Source: Planctomycetota bacterium (GTDB lineage: Bacteria; Planctomycetota; MHYJ01; JACPRB01). Taken from it: 10,629 bases of DNA. A program made the position numbers and the translations under genes. The notes below the pieces were generated by a model. That model did no database searches, was not told where the DNA came from, and saw nothing but the letters and a program-made list of their open reading frames with translations. The stretch covers positions 1 through 10,629 of the forward strand of contig JACQFK010000150.1 in assembly GCA_016200125.1 (NCBI GenBank). Direction: 5' to 3'. Below are positions 1 through 6,401 of the stretch, one piece after another (the stretch's first letter is position 1; every line of letters starts with the position of its first letter).

Positions 1-183
1 CCCGACATGGTAGTCGTCTACATGTCCGGTTACACCGAGGATGTCGCGCTGCGGGACGGCAGAATCGAAAAGGATGCCGGATTCATCGCCAAGCCCTTCG
101 TCATCGCCGACTTGCTAACACGAGTTCGGAAGACCCTGGAGAAGGCAAGGTCCGAAAAAAAGAGGAATCAACAGTGCACCTAG
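1..183 (+). CDS. Response-regulator receiver (REC) domain, C-terminal fragment
   Basis: The gene enters from the left edge in frame 1 and ends at TAG 181-183, leaving 60 residues. The visible part is the last third of a CheY-like receiver domain. It has a hydrophobic beta-strand leading into MSGYT (the conserved Ser/Thr switch position), then a linker, then FIAKPF with the conserved lysine-proline of beta-5, then a final amphipathic helix (LLTRVRKTLEKA). The phospho-accepting aspartate would lie upstream of the window. The spacing between MSGYT and AKPF, with GRIEKDAGF between them, resembles receiver domains at the C-terminus of hybrid histidine kinases, but a stand-alone regulator is possible. 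The domain is followed only by a short basic tail, so no DNA-binding output domain lies downstream of it. Family assignment is confident; the architecture of the full protein cannot be seen. Confidence 0.85.
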   Translation, partial: PDMVVVYMSGYTEDVALRDGRIEKDAGFIAKPFVIADLLTRVRKTLEKARSEKKRNQQCT

Positions 184-770
184 GGGGACACCTTGGGCAA
201 GGGCGCCGGCGACTCGGGTTTTCCGTCCTCGGGCTCCAGAAGGTAGGCGTCTCTCTTCCCCTCGGCGTGCTCCTCCCTGAACTTCTGCGCCCGCTCGCCT
301 TTGCGCGCCTCGTGCTCGAGGGCCTTCTCGGGGATGACCCGGCGGCAGGTCAGCCCGGCCACGATCTTCTCCACCGTCGGCCAGTCTTCATGCGCCCGAC
401 CGATCGGGTCGAATCCCGGTTTGCCCATCCAGCCGCCGAATTTCGAGTACGATTCGAGGTAGTAGGTCTTTCCACCGGCCAGCGTCGCCTCCACGAGCCG
501 GCCTCCTCCGCCCCAGGACATGAAGAGGTGCTTGCCGGGCCGACAGCGGTATTCGAAGTACGAACCATATTCGCTGAATCCGAGGAGCTTCTCCCCATCG
601 TAGACCGGAAACGTGATGTTGCTCCCGGTGATCGAGGACTTTCTGTACACGACCACCTTGGATTCGTCGGGGCCCGGGGGGCCGGTCGGAGTCCCGTCCC
701 GCATGTAACTGCTCGCGCACGCGGACGTCAGCGGAAGCACGAGCCAGATCGCGATCAGCGCGTTTCTCAT
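180..770 (-). CDS. DUF2846-like lipoprotein
   Basis: The protein has 196 residues. A hydrophobic signal (residues 3-15) runs into LTSAC, with Cys18 as the probable lipidated residue. The middle, residues about 37-115, has the look of DUF2846: a VVVYR strand, ITGSNITFPVYDGEKLLG, GSYFEYRCRPGKH, and a later GKTYYLE. This is a small beta-rich domain of unknown function common in envelope lipoproteins. The C-terminus (about 145-196) is charged and then proline-rich. A longer frame runs upstream to 899, but the start at 770 is preferred because the signal peptide begins there and a GAGAGGAA ribosome-binding site lies just upstream. Its stop codon shares CTAG with the stop of the convergent receiver gene. 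It diverges from the PEGA lipoprotein. It probably sits in a membrane facing the periplasm; no enzymatic role can be inferred. Confidence 0.8.
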   Translation of the reverse strand: MRNALIAIWLVLPLTSACASSYMRDGTPTGPPGPDESKVVVYRKSSITGSNITFPVYDGEKLLGFSEYGSYFEYRCRPGKHLFMSWGGGGRLVEATLAGGKTYYLESYSKFGGWMGKPGFDPIGRAHEDWPTVEKIVAGLTCRRVIPEKALEHEARKGERAQKFREEHAEGKRDAYLLEPEDGKPESPAPLPKVSP

Positions 771-1012
771 GGCTTCCTCTCCCAAGAGCATCCCCTGGGT
801 TCCAGGTATTGGTTGGAAGAGCAATTCCGAAGCCTGCCGGTGACTGAAGGGAAGGGATCCTGCGCCGCGACATTTCCCACACTCGGCACGTGAAACCACA
901 CAAAAAATTGAACGTCGGTCTCGGATATCGGGAGCGCCGGCAGTGGCATGCCGATTGCGCCTTTTTCATGCTGCCGCCCGCATCTCCCTTCGGAGCTGAA
1001 TCGAGGTGTGCC

Positions 1013-1483
1013 ATGAGGACCAAGACGCTGAGGGTCTTCCTGATCCTGGTCGCACCGGTCGCGATGGGTTGCACGACGCTCTTTGCGCCCGGACCGGACA
1101 TGGTGCCGGTCTACAGCACCCCACCCGGGGCGGTCGTGACCCTGGACAAGCTCGAAGTGGGAAGGACCCCCTGCATTGTCGCCGTGCCCCGCTCCAGCGA
1201 GGGCATCTTCACGATCCAGCTCGCGGGATATGAACCGGTGACCGTGGACCGGGACAAGGTCTGCAACGGGCTCACCGCATTGAACCTGCTGGGCGGATGG
1301 GTCACGATGCCGCTGTTCTTCGCGATCGACGGGTTCGCCGGCAACATCGGCAAGTACTCCACCAAGCCGATCCAGCTGGAGTTGAAGCCCGTCAAGCGTC
1401 CGCCTCCCCCGCCGCTGATGCCGACGGACCTCCCCACGCCGGAGATCCGGACGCAAGGGGATCCGCCGGGAACGCCGCGCTGA
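1013..1483 (+). CDS. PEGA-domain lipoprotein
   Basis: The protein has 156 residues. A short basic N-terminus and hydrophobic stretch end in VAMGC, a clear lipobox with Cys20 as the lipid site. Residues about 31-80 form a PEGA-like domain (VPVYSTPPGAVVTLD, GRTPC, IQLAGYEPVTVDRD), a small surface-layer or cell-wall-associated fold. After it comes a hydrophobic glycine-containing segment (about 88-110, NLLGGWVTMPLFFAIDGFAG), then a strand and a proline-rich tail. The order PEGA, then N-L-L-G-G, then I-D is common in small bacterial PEGA lipoproteins. The frame stays open upstream to 890, but the ATG at 1013 is preceded by GAGGTG and starts the signal peptide. The C39-like lipoprotein gene follows after 81 bases on the same strand, so the two may share a transcript. 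The function is probably structural or peptidoglycan-associated, and remains unknown. Confidence 0.8.
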   Translation: MRTKTLRVFLILVAPVAMGCTTLFAPGPDMVPVYSTPPGAVVTLDKLEVGRTPCIVAVPRSSEGIFTIQLAGYEPVTVDRDKVCNGLTALNLLGGWVTMPLFFAIDGFAGNIGKYSTKPIQLELKPVKRPPPPPLMPTDLPTPEIRTQGDPPGTPR

Positions 1484-1564
1484 CGGCCGACTGGCGGTTG
1501 CCTTCCCGTGTCTTGCGGGACGTTTACGCTACGCCGCCTGCACCGAGGTTGAGGGGAGCTTAGG

Positions 1565-2431
1565 ATGAGGCATTGGATGCAGTCATTCCTGGCGCTGCCG
1601 CTGGCGCTGTGCGGCTGCGGTTATATGGGCCATGCCCGTCCCTGGGACCCCGGGTCGGCCGCGGACGGCTTTGAGATCCTGCAGGGACTGGACCCGATCC
1701 TGCAATACGGGTCCGAGGGCTGCGGACCCGCGGCCCTCGCGATGCTGCTTCGTCATATCGCGCCCGGAAGCGAAATCGACCCGCCGCCCGGTGAGAGGGG
1801 TTCGGGGGTGACGGCTCGCGAGCTTCGGGACTTCGCCAGGGCCCGGAGCTACGACACGCACCTCATCCAGGGTAGCATCAGCGACCTCGTGGACCAGATC
1901 CGCAAAGACCGTCCGGTGATCGTCGGACTCATGAAACCCTATCGGACGGGTAAAGTGCCGCACTTCGAGGTTGTCGCCGGCATCCATGCGGCGGGAAACC
2001 TGATCGCCACGATCGATCCCGCCCTGGGATGGACGCTGAACTCGCTCGAGGGCTTCCTGGAAGAATGGGAGCCCACAGGCCGGCTCCTCCTGATCGTCGC
2101 CGCGGACGCGGCAGAAGCTGCGCCGCTGGCCGGACGAGCCGCAGAGCACCCCGAACTCGAGGCCTTCGCCGCGGGGCAGAACGAACCCGCGGGCTACGTG
2201 GCCATCGGCGTTGCGCTCGCGATCGCGTCGGCCGCGGTGGGGGTCCTTGCAGGATGCCCTCTGGGGTACAAGCATGCGTCGCGCGAGAAGGGCTTCCTTC
2301 CCGCCGAGGATTGGAATGCGTCCACGGACCTCGAAAGATTCGTCTATCAATCCGCCTACATTTTCGGTTTTCCGCTTTACGGAATGGGATATCTCATCGG
2401 GAAGCTCTTCCCATCACGCGGATTCCCATAG
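1565..2431 (+). CDS. C39-like cysteine peptidase lipoprotein
   Basis: The protein has 288 residues. The signal sequence ends in LALCGC, giving Cys18 as the probable lipidated residue. The body matches the papain-like C39 fold: EGCGPAALAML supplies the nucleophile Cys53 and helix, PHFEVVAGI supplies His133, and TIDPALGW supplies Asp151. GVTARELRDFARARSYDT and DRPVIVGL are the usual intervening elements, and FLEEW followed by LLLIVAAD closes the domain near residue 177. C39 peptidases cleave double-glycine leaders when part of ABC exporters. This one has no transporter domain, so its substrate is unknown. The tail is unusual: a hydrophobic segment at about 210-230 (YVAIGVALAIASAAVGVLAG), a charged loop, then an aromatic/glycine-rich stretch (about 262-283). 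GAGGGGAGC precedes the ATG with good spacing. The gene ends just before a GC hairpin. Confidence 0.78.
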   Translation: MRHWMQSFLALPLALCGCGYMGHARPWDPGSAADGFEILQGLDPILQYGSEGCGPAALAMLLRHIAPGSEIDPPPGERGSGVTARELRDFARARSYDTHLIQGSISDLVDQIRKDRPVIVGLMKPYRTGKVPHFEVVAGIHAAGNLIATIDPALGWTLNSLEGFLEEWEPTGRLLLIVAADAAEAAPLAGRAAEHPELEAFAAGQNEPAGYVAIGVALAIASAAVGVLAGCPLGYKHASREKGFLPAEDWNASTDLERFVYQSAYIFGFPLYGMGYLIGKLFPSRGFP

Positions 2432-2433
2432 GT

Positions 2434-2450
2434 CGCCCGCTCTGCGGGCG
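2434..2450. terminator. GC hairpin between convergent genes (possible terminator)
   Basis: A perfect 7-base inverted repeat (CGCCCGC, loop TCT, GCGGGCG) starts three bases after the stop of the C39-like gene. It lies in the 64-base gap before the end of the convergent propeller gene. The position suits a terminator, possibly serving both strands. No T-run follows on either side, so it is not a classical intrinsic terminator. Confidence 0.4.
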
Positions 2451-2495
2451 CGGATGAGCCTCGAACCCTCAGCCCTCGCGCCCCCCCGACCGCCC

Positions 2496-3734
2496 TCAGC
2501 CGCTCTTGCGCTTCCCGATGCAGTAGAGGGTGCGGTCGGAGCGGATGAAGACCTGGCCGTCGCTGGGCGTGATCGTCGCGCGGAAGATCTCGTCCTTCGC
2601 GGCGCCGACCTTGTTCCGCGCCACGATGTGCTCCTCGTTCTTCGGGTCGACGACGATCGTCTCGCCGTTCTCGAGAACCAGGAACGCGAGGCCGTCGTAG
2701 GAGACCGGCGAGGACGAGGCCTTGCCGCCGGCGCGCTGCTTCCACAGCTCCTTGCCGCCCGCGGCGTCGTAGGCGCTCAGGGAGTCGGGGTTCAGGCTCA
2801 TGAGCAGGATCGTGCTCCCGATCACGATCGGCGACGGCGTGTCGCGGGTCGTGCGCGGGCTGATCCAGAGCCGGTGGGTCGCGGTCACGTCGCCCGAGCC
2901 GCCGGGGCGGATCGCGTAGAGGCCGCCGCCCGACAGGCCGTTGGCGACGTAGAGCAGTCCGCCGGCCGGGGTCACGGTCGGCTCCCCGCGGCCCTGATCG
3001 CAGCGGCAGGTCCAGAGCTCCTTGCCGCTCTCGGGGGAATAGGCGATCACGCCGGTCTGCCCGTTGAGGACGAGTTCCTTCCGCGATCCCGTGTCGATCA
3101 GGACGGGGGTGCTCCAACCCCGCGTCGCGAGGCGCGGCGTGCTCCAGACCTCCTTGCCGGTCTTCCGGTCGAAGGCCGCCAGCCGGGCGTCCTTGTCGGC
3201 GTCGCAGTTCTGAATCACCAGGTCGCCCGCGAGGATCGGGCAGGCGGCGGTGCCCCAGGGGCCCTCGAAGGGGCCCAGATCGACCGACCAGACGGGCGCG
3301 CCGGCGTGGGTGAAGCAGTGCAGCCCGCCGCCCTTGCCGAAGAAGGCGTAGACTCGCTCCGCGTCCGCGGCGCAGGTGGCCGAGGCCCAGCCGTTCATCG
3401 CGTGGCTGGGCTCGGGCTCTCCGGTCCAGACGACCTTCTCCCATTCGATCTTCCCGGTCTTGCGATCGACGCAGAAGACGACCCGCTGCCGGCCCTTCTC
3501 GAGCGCCGTCGTGAGGAAGATCCGGTCGCCCCAGAGGACCGGCGAGGACTGCCCGCGGCCCGGAAGCGCGGTCTTCCAGGTGACCGACTCCTCCGTCCAC
3601 TTCTGCGGCAGGCCCTGCTCCGCCGAATGGCCGTCGGCGCGCGGGCCGCGCCAGGCGGACCAGTTGGACTCGGACGGCGCCTGCAGCGCCGCCGCGGAAA
3701 TCATCAGGCCTGCGAGATCCAGGAGGACGCCCAT
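2496..3734 (-). CDS. Secreted PQQ-like (BamB-type) beta-propeller protein
   Basis: The protein has 412 residues. A hydrophobic N-terminus (MISAAALQA, about 10-19) looks like a signal peptide but has almost no positive charge before it. WSAWRGPRADGHS and GLPQKWTEESVTWKT follow, the entry motif of planctomycetal PQQ-like propellers. Blade motifs of the form D-x-x-(S/T)-G-K-x-x-W recur at about 90-98 (RKTGKIEW), 189-197 (RKTGKEVW), 234-241 (ESGKELW) and 324-331 (AGGKELW). Less regular blades at about 139-150 and 273-290 make six or seven in all. Such propellers act as periplasmic binding scaffolds (BamB) or quinoprotein cores. I see no dehydrogenase cofactor signature, so a scaffold or substrate-binding role is more likely. 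AAAGGAAG precedes the start. It lies 84 bases downstream of the HEAT-repeat gene on the same strand and may be co-transcribed with it. Confidence 0.88.
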   Translation of the reverse strand: MGVLLDLAGLMISAAALQAPSESNWSAWRGPRADGHSAEQGLPQKWTEESVTWKTALPGRGQSSPVLWGDRIFLTTALEKGRQRVVFCVDRKTGKIEWEKVVWTGEPEPSHAMNGWASATCAADAERVYAFFGKGGGLHCFTHAGAPVWSVDLGPFEGPWGTAACPILAGDLVIQNCDADKDARLAAFDRKTGKEVWSTPRLATRGWSTPVLIDTGSRKELVLNGQTGVIAYSPESGKELWTCRCDQGRGEPTVTPAGGLLYVANGLSGGGLYAIRPGGSGDVTATHRLWISPRTTRDTPSPIVIGSTILLMSLNPDSLSAYDAAGGKELWKQRAGGKASSSPVSYDGLAFLVLENGETIVVDPKNEEHIVARNKVGAAKDEIFRATITPSDGQVFIRSDRTLYCIGKRKSG

Positions 3735-3772
3735 GAAGCTTCCTTTCGAATTCCCCTTCCCTCTTACGCCCC

Positions 3773-3796
3773 AGGCAGGATGCTTGATGCCTGCCT
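3773..3796. repeat. Inverted repeat between HEAT and propeller genes
   Basis: A perfect 7-base stem (AGGCAGG / CCTGCCT) with a 10-base loop sits in the 84-base gap between the two minus-strand genes. A second small CCCC/GGGG pairing lies beside it (3799-3810). No T-run follows in the direction of transcription. It could be an intercistronic RNA structure that stabilises or attenuates the transcript; this role is speculation. Confidence 0.35.
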
Positions 3797-3818
3797 CTCC
3801 CCGGTAGGGGCGGCCGTC

Positions 3819-4754
3819 CTACTGTTTGTTCGGATCCAGCTGATCGAGCGCCTGTTTCACGGCGTCCCGCACCGAGGCGACGGGGTCCTGGAGCAGCGGC
3901 TGGAGCAGGCCGGCGATCTCCGGGAGTTCGTAATTGCTCAGGCTGTTGACGGCCTCGAGCCGGACGTCCCCGTTTGAGTCCCGCAGGGCGCGCGCCAGGA
4001 CGGGCACCGCCTGGGGGACCTGGATCTGTCCGAGCCGCTCCACCGTCTCGCGGCGCAGGGCGCCGTCGGGGCTTTCGAGCGCCGCCGCGAGCCGCGGAAT
4101 GAGCTGCACGGCGGGGGCGGGCTGACCGAGGGTATTCAAGGAACCCGCGCAGGCGACCTGGACCCGGAGTTCGTCCTTCTGAAACGCCTGCAACAGGGCC
4201 TCGACGCTGGCCGGATCCTCCCGGGCGCCCAGCAGCTGCGCCGCCGCTTCGCGGACGACGTCGGAAGGGTCCGTCCGCAGGAATTCCCGGTAGATCGGCC
4301 GGTCCGCCGCCTCCTCCAGGGCATCGTGGAGATGGTAGAGGGCGGAGCGCCTGACCTGCTCGTCCTTGCCTTTGAGGAGTTCCATCAGCAGCTCGACCTT
4401 CAGGGGACACTTGAACATGCGCTGGACGGCGCCCATGACGCGCCAGACGTCGCCCGGGTTGCCGGCCCGGACGAGCTGACGAAGCGCCTCGGCCGACAGC
4501 CGCTCTTCCTGGCGCACGATGTACTCGGGTTCAGGCGCGGCGGGGGTCGGAGCGGCGACGGGCAACGGGAGGGCGGCGGGATCGGCAGGGGGGATCGGCG
4601 CCGGCGCCGCGGCGGTCTCCGCGACTTTCGTCGGCTGCGGCTTCCCGCGGCCGCGCAGCTCCTCCTCCTGCGAGGAGCGGACCCACTTCCCCCAGGCGGC
4701 CGCCGTCACCACCGTCACGACCCCCCAGAGGAAGTGGATTCTCCAGGTCTTCAT
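3819..4754 (-). CDS. Membrane-anchored HEAT-repeat protein
   Basis: The protein has 311 residues. One N-terminal transmembrane or signal-anchor segment (about 7-22, HFLWGVVTVVTAAAW) is followed by a charged stretch and an alanine/proline-rich linker (about 44-77). From about 86 to the end come helical HEAT-type repeats. Characteristic pieces include KDEQVRRSALYHLHDA, DPSDVVREAAAQLLGA, KDELRVQVACAGSL, PDGALRRETVERLG, DSNGDVRLEAVNSL and DPVASVRDAVKQAL, each with the D-x-x-V-R core. This array is a protein-protein interaction solenoid, probably outside the cytoplasmic membrane. The frame is open upstream to 4994, but the ATG at 4754 starts the membrane segment and has GGAGGG upstream; the extra 80 codons would overlap the divergent CxxC gene. 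It heads a likely two-gene unit with the propeller. No catalytic residue is evident, and phycobilisome-lyase-type HEAT proteins are only a loose resemblance. Confidence 0.85.
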   Translation of the reverse strand: MKTWRIHFLWGVVTVVTAAAWGKWVRSSQEEELRGRGKPQPTKVAETAAAPAPIPPADPAALPLPVAAPTPAAPEPEYIVRQEERLSAEALRQLVRAGNPGDVWRVMGAVQRMFKCPLKVELLMELLKGKDEQVRRSALYHLHDALEEAADRPIYREFLRTDPSDVVREAAAQLLGAREDPASVEALLQAFQKDELRVQVACAGSLNTLGQPAPAVQLIPRLAAALESPDGALRRETVERLGQIQVPQAVPVLARALRDSNGDVRLEAVNSLSNYELPEIAGLLQPLLQDPVASVRDAVKQALDQLDPNKQ

Positions 4755-4854
4755 GGGTACGCCCTCCGCTTCATTGGACGTTGAAAGAAGGAGCCTCCCC
4801 GGGGGAAAAGCCACTTTTCGTGGCCGAGGCGGACCCCGCAACGTCTCATGGGTC

Positions 4855-5124
4855 ATGACCTCGCCGGACCGCGAGAAGAGACCCGTCGACTCGGGGCTGA
4901 TCGCCCTGGCCGTCATCCTCGTGGCGATCGTCCTGGGGATCGCGACCACGACGGTTGTACTGGCTCCCATCGCACCCTGCCCGTACTGCGACAAGGGCCA
5001 GGTCGTCTTCAGAAGCGTCTATTCCAGCCAGCCGATGAAAGGGGGATTCTGCACCTACTGCCGGGGCAAAGGCACGCAGACTCCGCTCAACAAGTGGCTG
5101 CGCCGCCCCACCCCGCACGACTGA
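4855..5124 (+). CDS. Small single-pass membrane protein with two CxxC knuckles
   Basis: The protein has 89 residues. A charged N-terminus (residues 1-13) leads into a strong transmembrane segment (about 14-37, LIALAVILVAIVLGIATTTVVL). Immediately after it are two paired cysteine motifs, CPYC (42-45) and CTYCRGKG (66-73). The second fits the CxxCxGxG pattern of DnaJ-type zinc-ribbon domains, and the first is followed by DKGQ in the same register. Four cysteines in two knuckles suggest a small zinc-binding ribbon next to the membrane. A thiol-redox role is possible but less likely, since the knuckles are symmetrical. The start is uncertain: the ATG at 4855 has no good ribosome-binding site, and the frame is open upstream. 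It diverges from the HEAT gene, and the broken gene at 5150 follows after 25 bases. I know of no named family. Confidence 0.65.
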   Translation: MTSPDREKRPVDSGLIALAVILVAIVLGIATTTVVLAPIAPCPYCDKGQVVFRSVYSSQPMKGGFCTYCRGKGTQTPLNKWLRRPTPHD

Positions 5125-5149
5125 ACGTAGCACAAGGTGGACTCATCCT

Positions 5150-5673
5150 ATGGATTCCAATCCAGAGGAAAAGGACCAACCCGATCGGAACGCGATTGAA
5201 TTGGCACGCCGAGCGTACAGCGCCATGGCCGCGTCGTTCTGGCCCGGCCCGCCGGGCCGCAGACTTCCTGGGTCATCTTCCTCACCCGAGTTGACGACCG
5301 CGCCTCGGCGTCACCGCTCCTTCGCCGACTGGTCTGGGATCGCGACGCCGACCTGGAACGGCTCGGTCTGGGAGCTCATCGCCGGCCGAAGCTGGATCCC
5401 AGCATCGCGCGCAGCGAGAGGGAGCTTGATCCCGCCAGGCTGGCAGCATGGATGAGCGAAGCCGGCGGCCTCGGGATCCCCAGGCAGCGCCTGGTCCGGC
5501 CTTATCTCACCGATCAACGGGCGGAGTTTGGACTGGAGGGCTTCGACGTCGAGGGACGCGATGGCCGGCCCATCGTCCGGATCGAATGGGACCGGGTCCC
5601 GCCCCTGCAGCTGGAGGCCGTCGCTGGGTGGGCGGAACGGGTGCGCGACTGGCTCCGAGGCGTCGCGCCTTAG
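5150..5673 (+). pseudogene. Frameshifted gene of unknown function
   Basis: The ATG at 5150 has AAGGTGG nine bases upstream and opens a frame with good GC-rich codon use: MDSNPEEKDQPDRNAIELAR, then RAYSAMAASFWPGPPG. At about 5258 that frame loses its high third-position GC (AGA CTT CCT GGG TCA TCT) and ends uselessly at 5455. At the same point the frame one base earlier takes on good codon use. It reads SWVIFLTRVDD, then LLRRLVWDRDADLERLG, then ELDPARLAAWMSEAGG, and ends with WAERVRDWLRGVAP at TAG 5671-5673. The second frame is open only from 5200 and has no ATG before 5452, so it needs the first frame for its start. A one-base deletion (or two-base insertion) near 5241-5262 explains this; joined, the product would be about 174 residues. 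The lesion could be real or an assembly error. I recognise no family. The C-terminal part looks soluble with mixed helices and strands. Confidence 0.6.
5241..5258. repeat. GC-only palindrome at the frame switch
   Basis: A perfect inverted repeat of only G and C: GGCCCGG, loop CCCG, CCGGGCC. It lies exactly where coding quality moves from one frame to the other in the broken gene at 5150-5673. Such hairpins favour both replication slippage and base-calling errors. Confidence 0.6.
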
Positions 5674-5703
5674 CCAGACCCGCTCGGAGCGCCCCGAATC
5701 GAC

Positions 5704-5732
5704 TTGACCTTCGCCCTGCGGGAGTGCATACT
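5704..5732 (+). promoter_or_regulatory. Sigma-70-type promoter, near-leaderless
   Basis: TTGACC (5704-5709, five of six bases match the -35 consensus) is followed after exactly 17 bases by CATACT (5727-5732, four of six match the -10 consensus). Transcription would begin near 5739. That is only about nine bases before the ATG at 5748, or at the in-frame GTG at 5739 itself. No Shine-Dalgarno sequence fits in that space. The motif lies in the 74-base gap after the frameshifted gene, so it would free the downstream genes from it. Confidence 0.5.
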
Positions 5733-5747
5733 TTATACGTGGAGCCC

Positions 5748-6089
5748 ATGCCACATTCAGAAGGGAAGCCGCCCCGGGACGAGGAGCTGCGGATCTACCT
5801 CCCCGGCGGCGTCCCGGTCCTCCGCGCCGCCGTCGAGGAACTCCTCAAATCGGACTGGAACGAGGTCTTCCAGTGCCGCGCCCTCGAGATCTCCGCCGCC
5901 TTCGAAGGAAGCTTCAGGGGCTCCGGCGACGAGGACCTGGCCGGTATCGCCCGCTCGATCCGGCTGCTCGTCGAGCTCGAACCCCGCGAAGTCGCCGCCG
6001 CCGGGCGCTCCCTCGAAGACAAGCTGAACGAGCTCCTCGAACGGCTGGAAACCCTCCTCAAGTCGGACGGCGAGGTCCGGACGGGATAG
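5748..6089 (+). CDS. Small helical protein of unknown function
   Basis: The protein has 113 residues and no signal peptide or membrane segment, so it is probably cytoplasmic. It begins with a charged stretch and RIYLPGGVPVLRAAVEELLK. A conserved-looking middle follows (DWNEVFQCRALEISAAFEGS), then helices rich in leucine, arginine and glutamate, ending in a probable coiled or amphipathic helix (LEDKLNELLERLETLLKSD). It has a single cysteine. The frame is open far upstream, but codon content and the promoter at 5704-5732 place the start here. The in-frame GTG at 5739 is an alternative that would coincide with the predicted first transcribed base. The GGAG at 5741-5744 is too close to the ATG to be a normal ribosome-binding site. 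I do not recognise the family. It is not a histidine phosphotransfer domain, as the H-x-L-K-G motif is absent. Confidence 0.65.
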   Translation: MPHSEGKPPRDEELRIYLPGGVPVLRAAVEELLKSDWNEVFQCRALEISAAFEGSFRGSGDEDLAGIARSIRLLVELEPREVAAAGRSLEDKLNELLERLETLLKSDGEVRTG

Positions 6090-6179
6090 TCCCGCTCCCG
6101 ACGGCGCCTGTGCCCGGCTTTCTCCCCCTCCCGCTCGCGCCGTGGTGTATACAGATCTGAACTTCGAGGAGGGACGCTC

Positions 6180-6401
6180 ATGCCGCTTCCCGGACGCGGT
6201 CGGCCCAATCCCCGCAAGCCGGGTCCGCCGGACGGGGGCATCCCACGCTTCGGCCCCCCTCGCAAGCGCCGGATCGTCACGCGGCAGGCCTCGTCGGGCA
6301 TGGATCCGTCCACCCTCAAGTACCTCATCTTCGGCCTGATCTTCGTGGTCGGGAACATCATCCTGTTCTTCAGCACCGGGTTCATCATCATCCCCCGATG
6401 A
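6180..6401 (+). CDS. Small basic membrane protein of unknown function
   Basis: The protein has 73 residues. The first 40 are rich in proline, arginine and glycine (RPNPRKPGPPDGG, PPRKRRIVTRQ) and probably disordered, with a strong positive charge. A single C-terminal transmembrane segment follows (about 46-70, LKYLIFGLIFVVGNIILFFS) with a four-residue tail. The positive-inside rule predicts a cytoplasmic N-terminus, like a tail-anchored protein. A strong purine-rich site, GAGGAGGGA, lies a few bases before the ATG, which supports this start over the internal ATG at 6300. Its stop overlaps the start of the next gene as ATGA (6398-6401), so translation of the two is probably coupled and they may act as partners. 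No known family. Confidence 0.7.
   Translation: MPLPGRGRPNPRKPGPPDGGIPRFGPPRKRRIVTRQASSGMDPSTLKYLIFGLIFVVGNIILFFSTGFIIIPR

Noticed and set aside
1513..1529. TCCCG/CGGGA pairing after the PEGA gene as a terminator
   Set aside because: The stem is weak and has no T-run; the gap may simply be an intercistronic spacer before the C39-like gene.
2211..3977. Plus-strand ORF of 588 codons opposite the propeller gene
   Set aside because: It is antisense to clear propeller repeats and low in complexity, so it is a GC-driven shadow.
2377..4410. Minus-strand ORF of 677 codons spanning the propeller and HEAT genes
   Set aside because: It covers two real genes in another frame and is dominated by Arg, Pro and Gly. 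The propeller and HEAT motifs are in the other frames.
4810..4824. Hairpin GCCAC-TTTTC-GTGGC in the divergent gap between the HEAT and CxxC genes
   Set aside because: A five-base stem is too short to call an operator or terminator in GC-rich DNA without conservation data.
6146..6153. TATACA before the 73-residue membrane protein as a -10 box
   Set aside because: No acceptable -35 box lies 16-18 bases upstream, and a single six-base match is expected by chance.
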